This document shows positions 7,800 through 15,655 of a DNA stretch of 25,665 bases, piece after piece (the stretch's first letter is position 1; every line of letters starts with the position of its first letter). The notes below the pieces were generated by a model. That model searched no databases, was not told the origin of the DNA, and was given only the letters and a program-made list of their open reading frames with translations. The DNA comes from Parasulfuritortus sp037446165 (lineage in GTDB: Bacteria > Pseudomonadota > Gammaproteobacteria > Burkholderiales > Thiobacillaceae), in contig JBBIJC010000025.1 in assembly GCA_037446165.1 (NCBI GenBank), positions 1-25,665 of the forward strand, given 5' to 3'. Made by a program: the position numbers and the translations under genes.

Positions 7800-8369
7800 A
7801 TGGCTGAATACGGCCATGGCCCAGTGCGCGGTGCAACCATGATGCCGGATTTCAATCAGGACCATTTTTCGCTGTTAAGCCTGCGGCCCGTGTTCGCGCT
7901 CGACCTGGCCGCGCTGGACCAGGCCTACCACGGGCTTCAGACCGAGTTTCATCCGGACAGGTTTGCCCACGCCGGCGAGGCCGAACAACGCCTGGCGGTA
8001 CAGTGGTCGACCCGGATCAACGAGGCCTATCAAACCCTGAAAAGCCCGTTTGCGCGCGCGAAGTACCTGCTCGAACTGCAGGGCATACACGCCATGGATG
8101 CCAACAATACCGTCATGCCGGCTGCATTTCTTATCCAGCAGATGGAGTGGCGCGAGTCGTTGATGGCAGCGGTGGCGGCATCGGATTACGATGGCCTGCA
8201 AGCCTTGGAGAATACCGCCAGGGCCGAGGCCGAACGGCTGCTGGGCGAACTCGAGGTCGAACTGGATGCGCGGCGGGATTATCTGGCTGCCAGCGAAACC
8301 CTGAGAAAATACCGCTTCCTGGAAAAATTCCTGGCGGATATCAATAACGCATACGAAGACATCGAATAA
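7800..8369 (+). CDS. hscB: Fe-S co-chaperone HscB (J-domain protein)
   Basis: HscB delivers IscU to the Hsp70 HscA and stimulates its ATPase. The J-domain covers about 20-90 with an intact HPD motif in FHPDRFAHAGE, followed by the long C-terminal helical hairpin that binds IscU (about 110-185, ending KYRFLEKFLADINNAYEDIE). Two starts are possible. ATG 7800 has a purine-rich GGCGGGGG just before it and gives 189 residues. ATG 7839 or 7842 gives MMPDFNQDHFSLLSL, closer to the usual HscB N-terminus and length (about 175). The longer form is listed, but the first 13 residues may not be translated. Confidence 0.92.
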   Translation: MAEYGHGPVRGATMMPDFNQDHFSLLSLRPVFALDLAALDQAYHGLQTEFHPDRFAHAGEAEQRLAVQWSTRINEAYQTLKSPFARAKYLLELQGIHAMDANNTVMPAAFLIQQMEWRESLMAAVAASDYDGLQALENTARAEAERLLGELEVELDARRDYLAASETLRKYRFLEKFLADINNAYEDIE

Positions 8370-8378
8370 TTCCGATCC

Positions 8379-10247
8379 ATGGCGCTGCTGCAAATCTCCG
8401 AACCTGGCCTGTCCACGGCCCCTCATGAACACCGCCTGGCGGTGGGTATCGATCTGGGCACCACCAATTCCCTGGTCGCCACGGTGCGCAACGGCATGTC
8501 CGTGGTGCTCAACGATGAGCACGGCCGGCCGTTGCTGCCCTCGGTGGTGCGTTATCTAAAAAATGGCGAGACCGTGGTGGGCTACGACGCCCAGGCCCGG
8601 CAGAGCCAAGATCCGCACAACACGATCATTTCGGCCAAGCGGTTCATGGGCCGCGGCCTCAAGGACCTGGCCGATCTGGCGACCCTGCCCTATCACTTCG
8701 TCGATGCGCCCGGCATGGTGCAGTTGAAGACCGTGGCCGGGACCAAGAGTCCGGTCGAGGTGTCGTCCGAGGTGCTCAGGGTTCTGAAGCAGCGCGCCGA
8801 ATCGGCCATGGGTGGCGAACTGACCGGCGCGGTCATCACCGTGCCCGCCTATTTCGACGATGCCCAGCGCCAGGCCACCAAGGACGCGGCCCGGCTGGCC
8901 GGCCTGAACGTGCTCCGCCTGCTCAACGAGCCGACCGCCGCGGCCATCGCCTACGGCCTCGACAATGCCGCCGAAGGCATCTTTGCGGTCTACGACCTGG
9001 GCGGCGGCACCTTCGATATCTCCATCCTAAAACTGACCAAGGGCGTGTTCGAGGTATTGGCCACCAATGGCGACTCGGCCCTGGGCGGCGATGACTTCGA
9101 CCGCCGGGTGTATTGCTGGATACTGGAGCAGTCCGGTCTGTCGGTGTTGTCCGACCATGACAAGGCGCTGCTCATGGCCAAGGCGCGCGAGGCCAAGGAA
9201 ATGCTGACCGAGCATCCGCAGGTGAGCATCACCGCGGTGCTCTCGACCGGCGAACTGATTGACCTGACCCTGACCGGCAAGACCTTCAACGAGCTGACCG
9301 CCAGCCTGGTCAACAAGACCCTGACTCCGACCCGCAAGGCCCTGCGCGACGCCGGCCTGCAAGTTTCCGACGTGAAGGGCGTGGTGATGGTCGGTGGCTC
9401 CACCCGTGTGCCTCGGATCCAGGCGGCGGTGGGCGAGTTCTTCGGCCAGACGCCGCTGACCAACCTGGACCCGGACAAGGTGGTCGCCCTCGGCGCCGCC
9501 ATCCAGGCCAACGTACTGGCCGGCAACAAGCGCGAGGACGACTGGCTGCTGCTCGACGTGGTGCCCTTGTCGCTCGGGTTGGAGACCATGGGCGGCCTGG
9601 TCGAAAAGCTCATCCCGCGCAACAGCACGATTCCCATCGCCCGGGCGCAGGATTTCACCACCTACAAGGATGGCCAGACCGCCATGAGCATTCACGTGCT
9701 CCAGGGCGAACGTGAACTGGTCTCCGATTGCCGCTCCCTGGCCCGGTTCGAATTGCGCGGCATACCCGCCATGGTGGCTGGCGCCGCCCGCATCCGGGTC
9801 ACCTTCCAGGTCGATGCCGATGGTCTGCTTTCGGTCTCGGCGCAGGAAACGGGAACCGGCATCGAGTCCCATATCGAGGTCAAGCCCTCCTATGGCCTGA
9901 CCGACGACGAAGTCGCCCGCATGCTGCGCGAATCCATCGATCATGCCCTGGATGACGTCGACGCCCGGCAGCTGGCCGAGCTGCGGGTCGATGCCCAGCG
10001 TCTGGTCGATGCCACCCAGGCCGCCCTGGCCGAGGATGGCCAGCTGCTGCTGAGCACTGCCGAACGTGTGGCCGTGGAAACCCTGGTCGGACAGCTGGAT
10101 GCGGCCCTGATCGGCAACGACGGGCGGGCGATCAAGCAGGCCACCGAGGCGCTCAACCAGGGCACCACCGAGTTTGCCGGCCGACGCATGGACGCGAGTG
10201 TCAAACGTGCCCTGGCCGGCCATAAAATTGAAGAAATCGGAATCTGA
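8379..10247 (+). CDS. hscA: Fe-S specialised Hsp70 chaperone HscA
   Basis: An Hsp70-class ATPase that binds the LPPVK peptide of IscU and drives cluster release. At 622 residues it is near E. coli HscA (616). The nucleotide-binding domain (about 20-390) shows GIDLGTTNSLVA, VPAYFDDAQRQATKDAA, LLNEPTAAAIAYGLD, VYDLGGGTFDIS and VVMVGGSTRVPRIQ. The substrate-binding beta domain begins after the linker DDWLLLDVVPLSLGLET, and the helical lid ends in ALAGHKIEEIGI. Proximity to iscU/hscB/fdx marks it as HscA rather than DnaK. It starts 9 bases after hscB, and the DUF3050 gene follows after 3 bases. Confidence 0.96.
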   Translation: MALLQISEPGLSTAPHEHRLAVGIDLGTTNSLVATVRNGMSVVLNDEHGRPLLPSVVRYLKNGETVVGYDAQARQSQDPHNTIISAKRFMGRGLKDLADLATLPYHFVDAPGMVQLKTVAGTKSPVEVSSEVLRVLKQRAESAMGGELTGAVITVPAYFDDAQRQATKDAARLAGLNVLRLLNEPTAAAIAYGLDNAAEGIFAVYDLGGGTFDISILKLTKGVFEVLATNGDSALGGDDFDRRVYCWILEQSGLSVLSDHDKALLMAKAREAKEMLTEHPQVSITAVLSTGELIDLTLTGKTFNELTASLVNKTLTPTRKALRDAGLQVSDVKGVVMVGGSTRVPRIQAAVGEFFGQTPLTNLDPDKVVALGAAIQANVLAGNKREDDWLLLDVVPLSLGLETMGGLVEKLIPRNSTIPIARAQDFTTYKDGQTAMSIHVLQGERELVSDCRSLARFELRGIPAMVAGAARIRVTFQVDADGLLSVSAQETGTGIESHIEVKPSYGLTDDEVARMLRESIDHALDDVDARQLAELRVDAQRLVDATQAALAEDGQLLLSTAERVAVETLVGQLDAALIGNDGRAIKQATEALNQGTTEFAGRRMDASVKRALAGHKIEEIGI

Positions 10248-10250
10248 GAC

Positions 10251-11033
10251 ATGAAAGACATCGAGCCTGAATTTATCCGCCAGTTGCAGGAAAAACTGGC
10301 CAATCACCCGATCTACAGCGCGCTGGAGACGATCGACGATCTGCGGGTGTTCATGAACCACCACGTGCATTCGGTCTGGGACTTCATGTCCCTGATCAAG
10401 TACCTGCAGCATGCCGTGGCGCCGGCTCGCTGGCCCTGGACGCCGGGGCCCGATGCCGAGGTGCAGCGCTTCATCAACGAACTGGTGCTGGAAGAGGAGA
10501 CCGACCAGAACGCACCTGGCCAGCCATGCGAATTCTCCAGCCATTACATGCTTTACATCTCGGCCATGCGCGAGGTTGGCGCCAATGCCGAGCGGATGCT
10601 GGGCTTTGTCGACAAGGTCTCGGCCGACGGCATTCACGCGGCGCTGGATTGCGGCATGGCGCCGGCGCCGGCCTGCGAATTCAACCGGAGCACATTCGGT
10701 TTCATCGAGTCAGGCAAGGCCCACAACGTCGCCGCCGCGCTGGCCCTGGGGCGCGAACACATGATTCCGGCCATGTTCCGGGCCTTCCTGGCCCGCATGG
10801 CCATTACCGAGGAACAGGCGCCCATCTTCCATTTCTACCTGCACCGGCACATTCACTTGGACGAGGATTTCCACGCGCCCCTGTCGCTGCGTCTGCTGGA
10901 GGCCTTGTGCGGTGGAGATTCGACTAAACTGGAAGAGGCCAAGGCGGCTGCAATCCAGGCGGTGGATGCCCGGATCGCTTTCTGGGATGCTGTGTTGATG
11001 AAGTTGCCGAGCCGACAAAAGGTCGCTGCCTGA
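10251..11033 (+). CDS. DUF3050 family protein embedded in the isc operon; possible heme-oxygenase-like metalloprotein
   Basis: A 260-residue protein of the DUF3050 family (recognised from the MNHHVHSVWDFMSLIK, SSHYMLYISAM, FGFIESGKAHNVAAALALGRE and HIHLDEDFH blocks). Its function is not known to me. It looks all-helical and soluble, with no signal peptide. DUF3050 proteins are, to my recollection, assigned to the heme-oxygenase-like fold. Candidate metal ligands are E77/E81-E83, H98, E153 and H200/D204/H208, reminiscent of the E-H-E-H-D-H sets of heme-oxygenase-like diiron oxidases. That is inference from spacing only. It sits between hscA (3-bp gap) and fdx (1-bp gap), so it is surely cotranscribed with the Fe-S machinery. 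E. coli isc has no gene here. It could be a diiron enzyme that depends on, protects or feeds the isc system. Confidence 0.8.
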   Translation: MKDIEPEFIRQLQEKLANHPIYSALETIDDLRVFMNHHVHSVWDFMSLIKYLQHAVAPARWPWTPGPDAEVQRFINELVLEEETDQNAPGQPCEFSSHYMLYISAMREVGANAERMLGFVDKVSADGIHAALDCGMAPAPACEFNRSTFGFIESGKAHNVAAALALGREHMIPAMFRAFLARMAITEEQAPIFHFYLHRHIHLDEDFHAPLSLRLLEALCGGDSTKLEEAKAAAIQAVDARIAFWDAVLMKLPSRQKVAA

Positions 11034-11034
11034 A

Positions 11035-11373
11035 ATGCCGAAACTGATCGTATTGCCCCACGTTGAACTGTGCCCGAATGGCGCCGTGATCGATGCCCAG
11101 AAGGGCGTCTCGATCTGTGACGCGCTGCTCGACAACGGCATCGAGATCGAGCATGCCTGCGAGAAATCCTGCGCCTGCACCACCTGCCATGTCGTGGTGC
11201 GTGACGGCTTCGATAGCCTGTCCTCGGCTATCGAGATGGAAGAGGATCTGCTCGACAAGGCCTGGGGACTGGAACCCACCTCTCGCCTCGCCTGTCAGGC
11301 ACTGATCGGCAATCAGGATGTGGTGGTGGAGATTCCCAAGTATTCCATCAACATGGTGAAGGAAGGGCATTGA
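11035..11373 (+). CDS. fdx: ISC-type [2Fe-2S] ferredoxin Fdx
   Basis: An adrenodoxin-type ferredoxin that supplies electrons to cluster assembly on IscU/IscS. At 112 residues it has cluster ligands C42, C48, C51 and C87 in the pattern of E. coli Fdx, plus the extra family cysteine C46 (EHACEKSCACTTCHV; SRLACQAL). The C-terminus (VEIPKYSINMVKEGH) is typical of the ISC type. The ATG lies one base after the stop of the DUF3050 gene, pointing to translational coupling. Confidence 0.96.
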   Translation: MPKLIVLPHVELCPNGAVIDAQKGVSICDALLDNGIEIEHACEKSCACTTCHVVVRDGFDSLSSAIEMEEDLLDKAWGLEPTSRLACQALIGNQDVVVEIPKYSINMVKEGH

Positions 11374-11374
11374 A

Positions 11375-11569
11375 ATGAAATGGACTGATACTCTCGACGT
11401 CGCCATTGCGCTGGCCGAACACCACCCCGATGTCGATCCGCGTTATGTCCGGTTCACCGATCTGCATGGCTGGGTCATGGCCTTGCCTGACTTCAGCGAC
11501 GACCCCAATCGGTCCGGTGAAAAGATCCTGGAAGCCATCCAGCAGGCCTGGATCGAAGAGGTCGACTGA
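11375..11569 (+). CDS. iscX: IscX (YfhJ) small acidic Fe-S assembly protein
   Basis: A 64-residue acidic protein that binds IscS and iron and tunes the desulfurase. The family sequence is clear: MKWTDTLDVAIALAEHHPDVDP, VRFTDLHGWVMALPDFSDDP, and a C-terminal EKILEAIQQAWIEE. It begins one base after fdx, with ribosome binding site AGGAAGG about 8 bases upstream. It is the last isc gene, followed by a strong terminator. Confidence 0.95.
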   Translation: MKWTDTLDVAIALAEHHPDVDPRYVRFTDLHGWVMALPDFSDDPNRSGEKILEAIQQAWIEEVD

Positions 11570-11590
11570 GTTGGATTCGGTCTGTTGAAA

Positions 11591-11619
11591 CAAAAACGGC
11601 GCCCCAGGCGCCGTTTTTG
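11591..11619. terminator. Bidirectional rho-independent terminator between iscX and the psiF-like gene
   Basis: A perfect 13-bp stem (CAAAAACGGCGCC on the left arm) with a 3-base CCA loop. The arms give an A-run on one side and TTTTT on the other, so it can end transcription from both the isc operon and the convergent gene. Confidence 0.93.
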
Positions 11620-11632
11620 TTGTTGGCGATGC

Positions 11633-12010
11633 TTACTTGGCGGCCTTGGCCTCGGTCTCGCACTTCTTCACGAAGCTGCTCTTGGCAGCGCCTTTGAGCT
11701 TCTTGTCCGCGGCCTTGGCTTCACACTGAGCCTTGGCGTCAGGCTGGGCCGCAGGGGCGGCAGCCTTGGCATCGGCTTCGCACTTCTTCAGGAAGCTGGT
11801 CTTGGCGGCACCGGCCAGGTGCTTGTCGGCGGCCTTGGCGTCACAGCCGGAAGCAGGGGCGGCGGCCTTGGCATCGGCTTCGCATTTCTTCATGAAGCTG
11901 GTCTTGGCGGCGCCGGAAAGATGCTTGCTGGCGGCATCGCTCATGCAATCGGCGTGGGCCAGGCTGACCAGGAACAGGGAGGAAATCAGGGTGGCGATCA
12001 ATTGCTTCAT
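11633..12010 (-). CDS. PsiF-repeat secreted protein with three cysteine-paired repeats
   Basis: A 125-residue protein with a signal peptide (1-20, cut after AHA) and three copies of a PsiF-family repeat. The core is K(H/K)LxGAAK(T/S)SFxKKC(E)xxAKAA. Each repeat has two cysteines exactly 21 positions apart: C22/C43, C56/C77, C96/C117, suggesting one disulfide per repeat in the periplasm. PsiF in E. coli is phosphate-starvation inducible and of unknown function; E. coli has two repeats, to my recollection. The ATG at 12010 was chosen because GGAGA lies 7 bases upstream and it starts the signal peptide; the frame is open to 12079 but those residues look non-coding. It is convergent with iscX over a shared terminator. 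Rich in Lys and Ala. Confidence 0.85.
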   Translation of the reverse strand: MKQLIATLISSLFLVSLAHADCMSDAASKHLSGAAKTSFMKKCEADAKAAAPASGCDAKAADKHLAGAAKTSFLKKCEADAKAAAPAAQPDAKAQCEAKAADKKLKGAAKSSFVKKCETEAKAAK

Positions 12011-12093
12011 TTGTGTCTCCGTTTGAAGGTATGGCCAATGATGGCTGGGTGATTGTGCACTGCCCGAGTTAAAAAACACTTAAGAGCCGGCGA

Positions 12094-13041
12094 TCAGCGC
12101 AGCAAGGCAATCCAGACCGGCAAGGTGACCAGAAAACCCAGGCTGCTCCAACTGGCGGTCAGCGCCGCCGCCCGCGCGTCGAGATGGAAGCGGTCGGCAA
12201 AGGATGAGGCCATCAGCATGGTTGGCATGGCGACTTCGAGGATGGCAGCAGTCTGTGGCTCGCCGTGGGTGCCAAAGCCCTGTCTGACCACGAGCCACAT
12301 GGCCAGCGGCGCCAGCGCCAGCTTGGTGACCACGGCGAACAGCACGGGCCGGGATGGACGCAGGTTGCCCCACGGAATCGAGAGACCGAGCGCGAACAGC
12401 ATGATCGGGATCGTGGCCTGGCCCATGAACTTCGCGGCTTTGATCAACGGGCCGACATCGAGCCCGGCGAAATTGACCGCGAAACCGAGTACGAAGCCCC
12501 ACACCGGCGGCAGGGTCAGGACAGTGCGGAACAGGCTCTGGCCGTGGCCGCCCTCGTGCCCGAGGCGGGTGGCGACCCAGACCCCGACGGTCCAGAGGAT
12601 GGGTGTGGAGGCCAGCACATCGGCAAAGGCGGCGTAGGTGCCGCCCATGTCGCCATAGAGAAAGGTGAGGGTGGGATAACCCATGAACAGGACATTGCTC
12701 CACGTACCGGAGAGCAGGATGGCGGCACGGGTTTCACGTGACAGGCCATGGCCCAGCGGAGAGCGGAACAGCGCCACATAGAGCAGGCTGCCGCTGACCA
12801 CGATCCCGCCCGCCGTAATCAGCGGCACGGTCAGCAATTGCGGCGTGATCGAGGCCTGGGCCGACAGGGCAAACAGCAGCGGCGGGGCGAATACGTCGAC
12901 CACCAGACGGTTGAGCTGGACGCGCAAGGTGGCGGCCGGAAAATCGGGCCGGAAGCGGACCCAAAGCCCACCCGCAACGACCAGCGCGGCGATCGGTAGC
13001 CAGACCTGAAGTAACAGATTAAGCAGAAACTCGGTGTTCAT
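12094..13041 (-). CDS. AEC-family transporter (auxin efflux carrier-like permease)
   Basis: A 315-residue inner-membrane protein with about ten hydrophobic segments in two inverted halves, the usual AEC layout. Recognisable parts are the N-terminal WLPIAALVVAGGLWVRF, NRLVVDVFAPPLLFALSA, FMGYPTLTFLYGD, IPIMLFALGLSIPWG, and the C-terminal MPTMLMASSFADRFHLDARAAALTASWSSLGF. Bacterial AEC members export or take up dicarboxylates and related anions; the substrate here cannot be told. It follows ntrC by 57 bp but has its own TATAATCGCG promoter element, so it may be transcribed independently. No clear ribosome binding site precedes the ATG. Confidence 0.85.
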   Translation of the reverse strand: MNTEFLLNLLLQVWLPIAALVVAGGLWVRFRPDFPAATLRVQLNRLVVDVFAPPLLFALSAQASITPQLLTVPLITAGGIVVSGSLLYVALFRSPLGHGLSRETRAAILLSGTWSNVLFMGYPTLTFLYGDMGGTYAAFADVLASTPILWTVGVWVATRLGHEGGHGQSLFRTVLTLPPVWGFVLGFAVNFAGLDVGPLIKAAKFMGQATIPIMLFALGLSIPWGNLRPSRPVLFAVVTKLALAPLAMWLVVRQGFGTHGEPQTAAILEVAMPTMLMASSFADRFHLDARAAALTASWSSLGFLVTLPVWIALLR

Positions 13042-13078
13042 CAGGCAAGGTCGGGGAGGTGGCTACGCAATCGCATAG

Positions 13079-13088
13079 CGCGATTATA
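13079..13088 (-). promoter_or_regulatory. -10 element with GC discriminator (TATAATCGCG) upstream of the AEC transporter
   Basis: A perfect TATAAT followed by CGCG on the minus strand, 37 bases before the AEC start codon. No convincing -35 at 16-18 bp. It is one of several near-identical elements at operon starts in this window. Confidence 0.5.
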
Positions 13089-13098
13089 GGCGAGAGGC

Positions 13099-14496
13099 CT
13101 ATTCGTTGTTCTCGTCCGGCATCAGTTCCTGGATCTTCCGGGTCAGGGTGTTGCGGCCCCAGCCCAGCAGCGTGGCGGCTTCGATGCGCCGGCCCCCGGT
13201 GTGGTTGAGTGCGACCCGGATCAGGCTGCGCTCGAACTCGTCAGTCAGGTCGTTGAGGATGCCGGACTCGCCCTTGGCCAGGCGGCCCTGGGCCACGCGG
13301 GCCAGGGCTTCGGCCCAGTCCAGCGCGGTAGTGGTCGGTTCCTGCAGCGCGTCGGGGGGCAGATCCTTGGCTTCGATCACCTGTCCCGGCGCCATGACGG
13401 TCAGCCAGTGGCACAGGTTTTCCAGTTGGCGCACATTGCCGGGGTAGGGTAGCGCGGCCATGGTCCGGGTCGCTTCGTCGGAGACCTGCTTGGCCTCGAC
13501 ACCCAGTTCGCGCGCGCTCTTTTGCAGGAAGTGACGAACCAGCAGCGGGATGTCCTCATGCCGTTCTCGCAGCGCCGGCAGTTTGATCCGGATGACATTG
13601 AGCCGGTGGAACAGGTCTTCCCGGAACTGGCCCTGGCGAACGCGGTCTTCCAGGTTCTGGTGGGTGGCGGCGATGACCCGCACGTTGACCCGTACCGGAG
13701 AGATGCCTCCGACCCGGTAGAACTCACCGTCGGCCAGGACGCGCAGCAACCGGGTCTGCAGCTCGGCCGGCATGTCGCCGATCTCGTCCAGGAACAAGGT
13801 GCCGCCGTCGGCCTGCTCGAAGCGGCCGCGGCGCGAGGCGGTGGCGCCAGTGAAGGCGCCGCGCTCGTGGCCGAACAGTTCGGATTCGAGCAGGTCCTTG
13901 GGAATGGCGGCGGTATTCAGGGCGATGAAGGGTTTGTCCTTGCGCGGGCTGTGCCGGTGCAGGGCGTGGGCGACCAGTTCCTTGCCGGTGCCGGTTTCGC
14001 CGGTGATCAGCACGGTGGCATGCGATTGCGACAGCCGGCCGATGGCCCGGAACACGTCCTGCATGGCCGGTGCCTGGCCGAGCATGCCCTGACTGGCGGC
14101 GGCCTGCTGGCCGTCCAGGTTTTCCTCGCTCGAACCACTTTCTTCCAGGGCGCGGTGGATCAGGGCCAGGGCGTGGTTGATGTCGAACGGCTTGGGCAGG
14201 TATTCGAAGGCGCCGCCCTGGAAGGCCGAGACGGCGGAGTCCAGGTCGGAGTAGGCGGTCATGATGATGACCGGCACCTTGGGCAGGCGGGCCTTGAGCC
14301 GGTTCATGAATTCCAGGCCGTCCATGCCTGGCATGCGGATGTCCGAGAGGACCGCGCCGGCGCTGTCGGTCTCAAGGGCGGCCAGCGCGTCCTCGGCCGA
14401 TTCGAAAATGCGGTGGGGCAGGTTCTCCCGCTTGAGGGCCTTTTCAAAGACCCAACGGATGGAGCGGTCGTCGTCAATGATCCAGACTGGTTTCAT
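13099..14496 (-). CDS. ntrC: Nitrogen regulation response regulator NtrC (GlnG), sigma-54 activator
   Basis: The 465-residue activator turns on sigma-54 promoters such as glnA under nitrogen limitation. The receiver domain (1-120) has the phosphorylated aspartate D52 (LSDIRMPGMDG) and the conserved K in YLPKPFD. The AAA+ domain (about 140-375) has Walker A GETGTGKE, the sigma-54 contact loop GAFTGA and Walker B GGTLFLDEIGDM. The C-terminal Fis-type helix-turn-helix (ALNHTGGRRIEAATLLGWGRNTLTRKIQEL) binds TGCAC-type palindromes, two of which lie before glnA. It starts 2 bases after the ntrB stop. All functional residues are intact. Confidence 0.96.
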   Translation of the reverse strand: MKPVWIIDDDRSIRWVFEKALKRENLPHRIFESAEDALAALETDSAGAVLSDIRMPGMDGLEFMNRLKARLPKVPVIIMTAYSDLDSAVSAFQGGAFEYLPKPFDINHALALIHRALEESGSSEENLDGQQAAASQGMLGQAPAMQDVFRAIGRLSQSHATVLITGETGTGKELVAHALHRHSPRKDKPFIALNTAAIPKDLLESELFGHERGAFTGATASRRGRFEQADGGTLFLDEIGDMPAELQTRLLRVLADGEFYRVGGISPVRVNVRVIAATHQNLEDRVRQGQFREDLFHRLNVIRIKLPALRERHEDIPLLVRHFLQKSARELGVEAKQVSDEATRTMAALPYPGNVRQLENLCHWLTVMAPGQVIEAKDLPPDALQEPTTTALDWAEALARVAQGRLAKGESGILNDLTDEFERSLIRVALNHTGGRRIEAATLLGWGRNTLTRKIQELMPDENNE

Positions 14497-14498
14497 GG

Positions 14499-15557
14499 TC
14501 AGCTATCGGAATGGGAATAGGCCGTCCCCTGGACGGGAATATAGATCGAGAAGCAGGTGAAACCGGGTTCGCTGACCATGTGGATCACGCCCTCGTGGCG
14601 CTGGACCAGGCTCTGCGCCAGGGTCAGGCCGACCCCGGTGCCGTTTTCCCGGCCGGAGACGAGCGGGAAGAAGATCTTGCCCTGCATGTCTTCCGGGATG
14701 CCCGGGCCGTAGTCGATGATGTCGATCCGGGCGGCGAGTTTCCAGCGTTTCATGGCCAGGGTGACCTGGCGGCTAATCCGGGTGGTGAACTTGATGACCC
14801 CTTTGCCATTGTTGGCCTGGGCGGCATTGCGGGCGATGTTGAGCACGGCCTGGATCAATTGTTCCTGATCGCCCTGTATTTCCGGCAGGCTGATGTCGTA
14901 GTCGCGCTGGATATCGAGGCTGGGAAACTCGGCCAGGAGGATATTGCGGACCCGTTCGAGGACTTCGTGCAGGTTGACCGTCCGGATCTCCGGTCGCTTG
15001 ACCGGGGTCAGCCAGCGGTCGAGCAGGCTTTGCAGGCGGTTGGTTTCCTGGATGATGACCTGGGTGTATTCGGACAGATCGGCGCCGTTCAACTCGGCTT
15101 CCAGCAGTTGGGCGGCACCGAGTATGCCGCCGAGCGGATTACGGATCTCGTGGGCCAGCTGCTTGAGCAGCATCTGCACCGTCTGGGCCTGGGCCATGGC
15201 CTGCTCGTCGCGGGCAATCTTGACGCTGCTGCCGGTGGAATGGAACTCCATGACCACTGCGCCTTCCTCTTCTTCGATCGGAGTGATCGACAAGTTCAGG
15301 GTCAGGGTTTCATTGCCCAGTTCGATCGGGAGGTGATGTTCGGTAAAACCGATGCCTTCCCTCAGCGCGGTGTCAAGCGCGCGCACCAGTTCGGTGCGTT
15401 CCTTGATGATGGTCGACAACGGGCGGTTCAGCGAGTGGTAGGCAGAGACCCCGAACAGGTTTTCCGCCGCCGGGTTGATATGCCGGATGATCCGGCCTTC
15501 ATCGATGATGAGCACGGCGGTGGTGAGGATATCGAGGCCGGGACTAAAGTCTTTCAT
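14499..15557 (-). CDS. ntrB: Nitrogen sensor histidine kinase/phosphatase NtrB (GlnL)
   Basis: A cytosolic kinase of 352 residues that phosphorylates or dephosphorylates NtrC under control of PII. There are no membrane segments. An N-terminal PAS domain (about 5-110, TAVLIIDEGRIIRHINPAAENLFG) is followed by the DHp domain with phospho-acceptor H136 in LAHEIRNPLGGILGAAQLL. The HATPase domain has N-box NIARNAAQAN, G1 IDYGPGIPEDM and G2 GTGVGLTLAQSLVQRHEG. This is the standard NtrB architecture. It is followed at once by ntrC and preceded by the DUF4124 gene with a 98-bp spacer that shows no clear terminator. The ATG has no strong Shine-Dalgarno. Confidence 0.95.
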   Translation of the reverse strand: MKDFSPGLDILTTAVLIIDEGRIIRHINPAAENLFGVSAYHSLNRPLSTIIKERTELVRALDTALREGIGFTEHHLPIELGNETLTLNLSITPIEEEEGAVVMEFHSTGSSVKIARDEQAMAQAQTVQMLLKQLAHEIRNPLGGILGAAQLLEAELNGADLSEYTQVIIQETNRLQSLLDRWLTPVKRPEIRTVNLHEVLERVRNILLAEFPSLDIQRDYDISLPEIQGDQEQLIQAVLNIARNAAQANNGKGVIKFTTRISRQVTLAMKRWKLAARIDIIDYGPGIPEDMQGKIFFPLVSGRENGTGVGLTLAQSLVQRHEGVIHMVSEPGFTCFSIYIPVQGTAYSHSDS

Positions 15558-15655
15558 GGAAAGCTTTGTAATGTTCTTGGCAGAAGATTAGCAAGAAGCG
15601 GGCCATTGACAGGGGGAGCAAAAGCGGAAAATTCAGGGCCAGGGCTGCGGCCAGG

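Noticed and set aside
9027..10637. A 536-codon open frame antisense to hscA and the DUF3050 gene
   Set aside because: It spans two clear plus-strand genes, is rich in G, Q, H and V as antisense frames in GC-rich DNA usually are, and has no family signature.
11636..11947. Repeats in the psiF-like gene as a CRISPR or non-coding tandem array
   Set aside because: The units are long, imperfect and in frame, and they encode a known protein repeat.
12058..12093. T-rich stretch on the minus strand after the AEC gene as a rho-independent terminator
   Set aside because: A run of six T is present, but no convincing hairpin precedes it.
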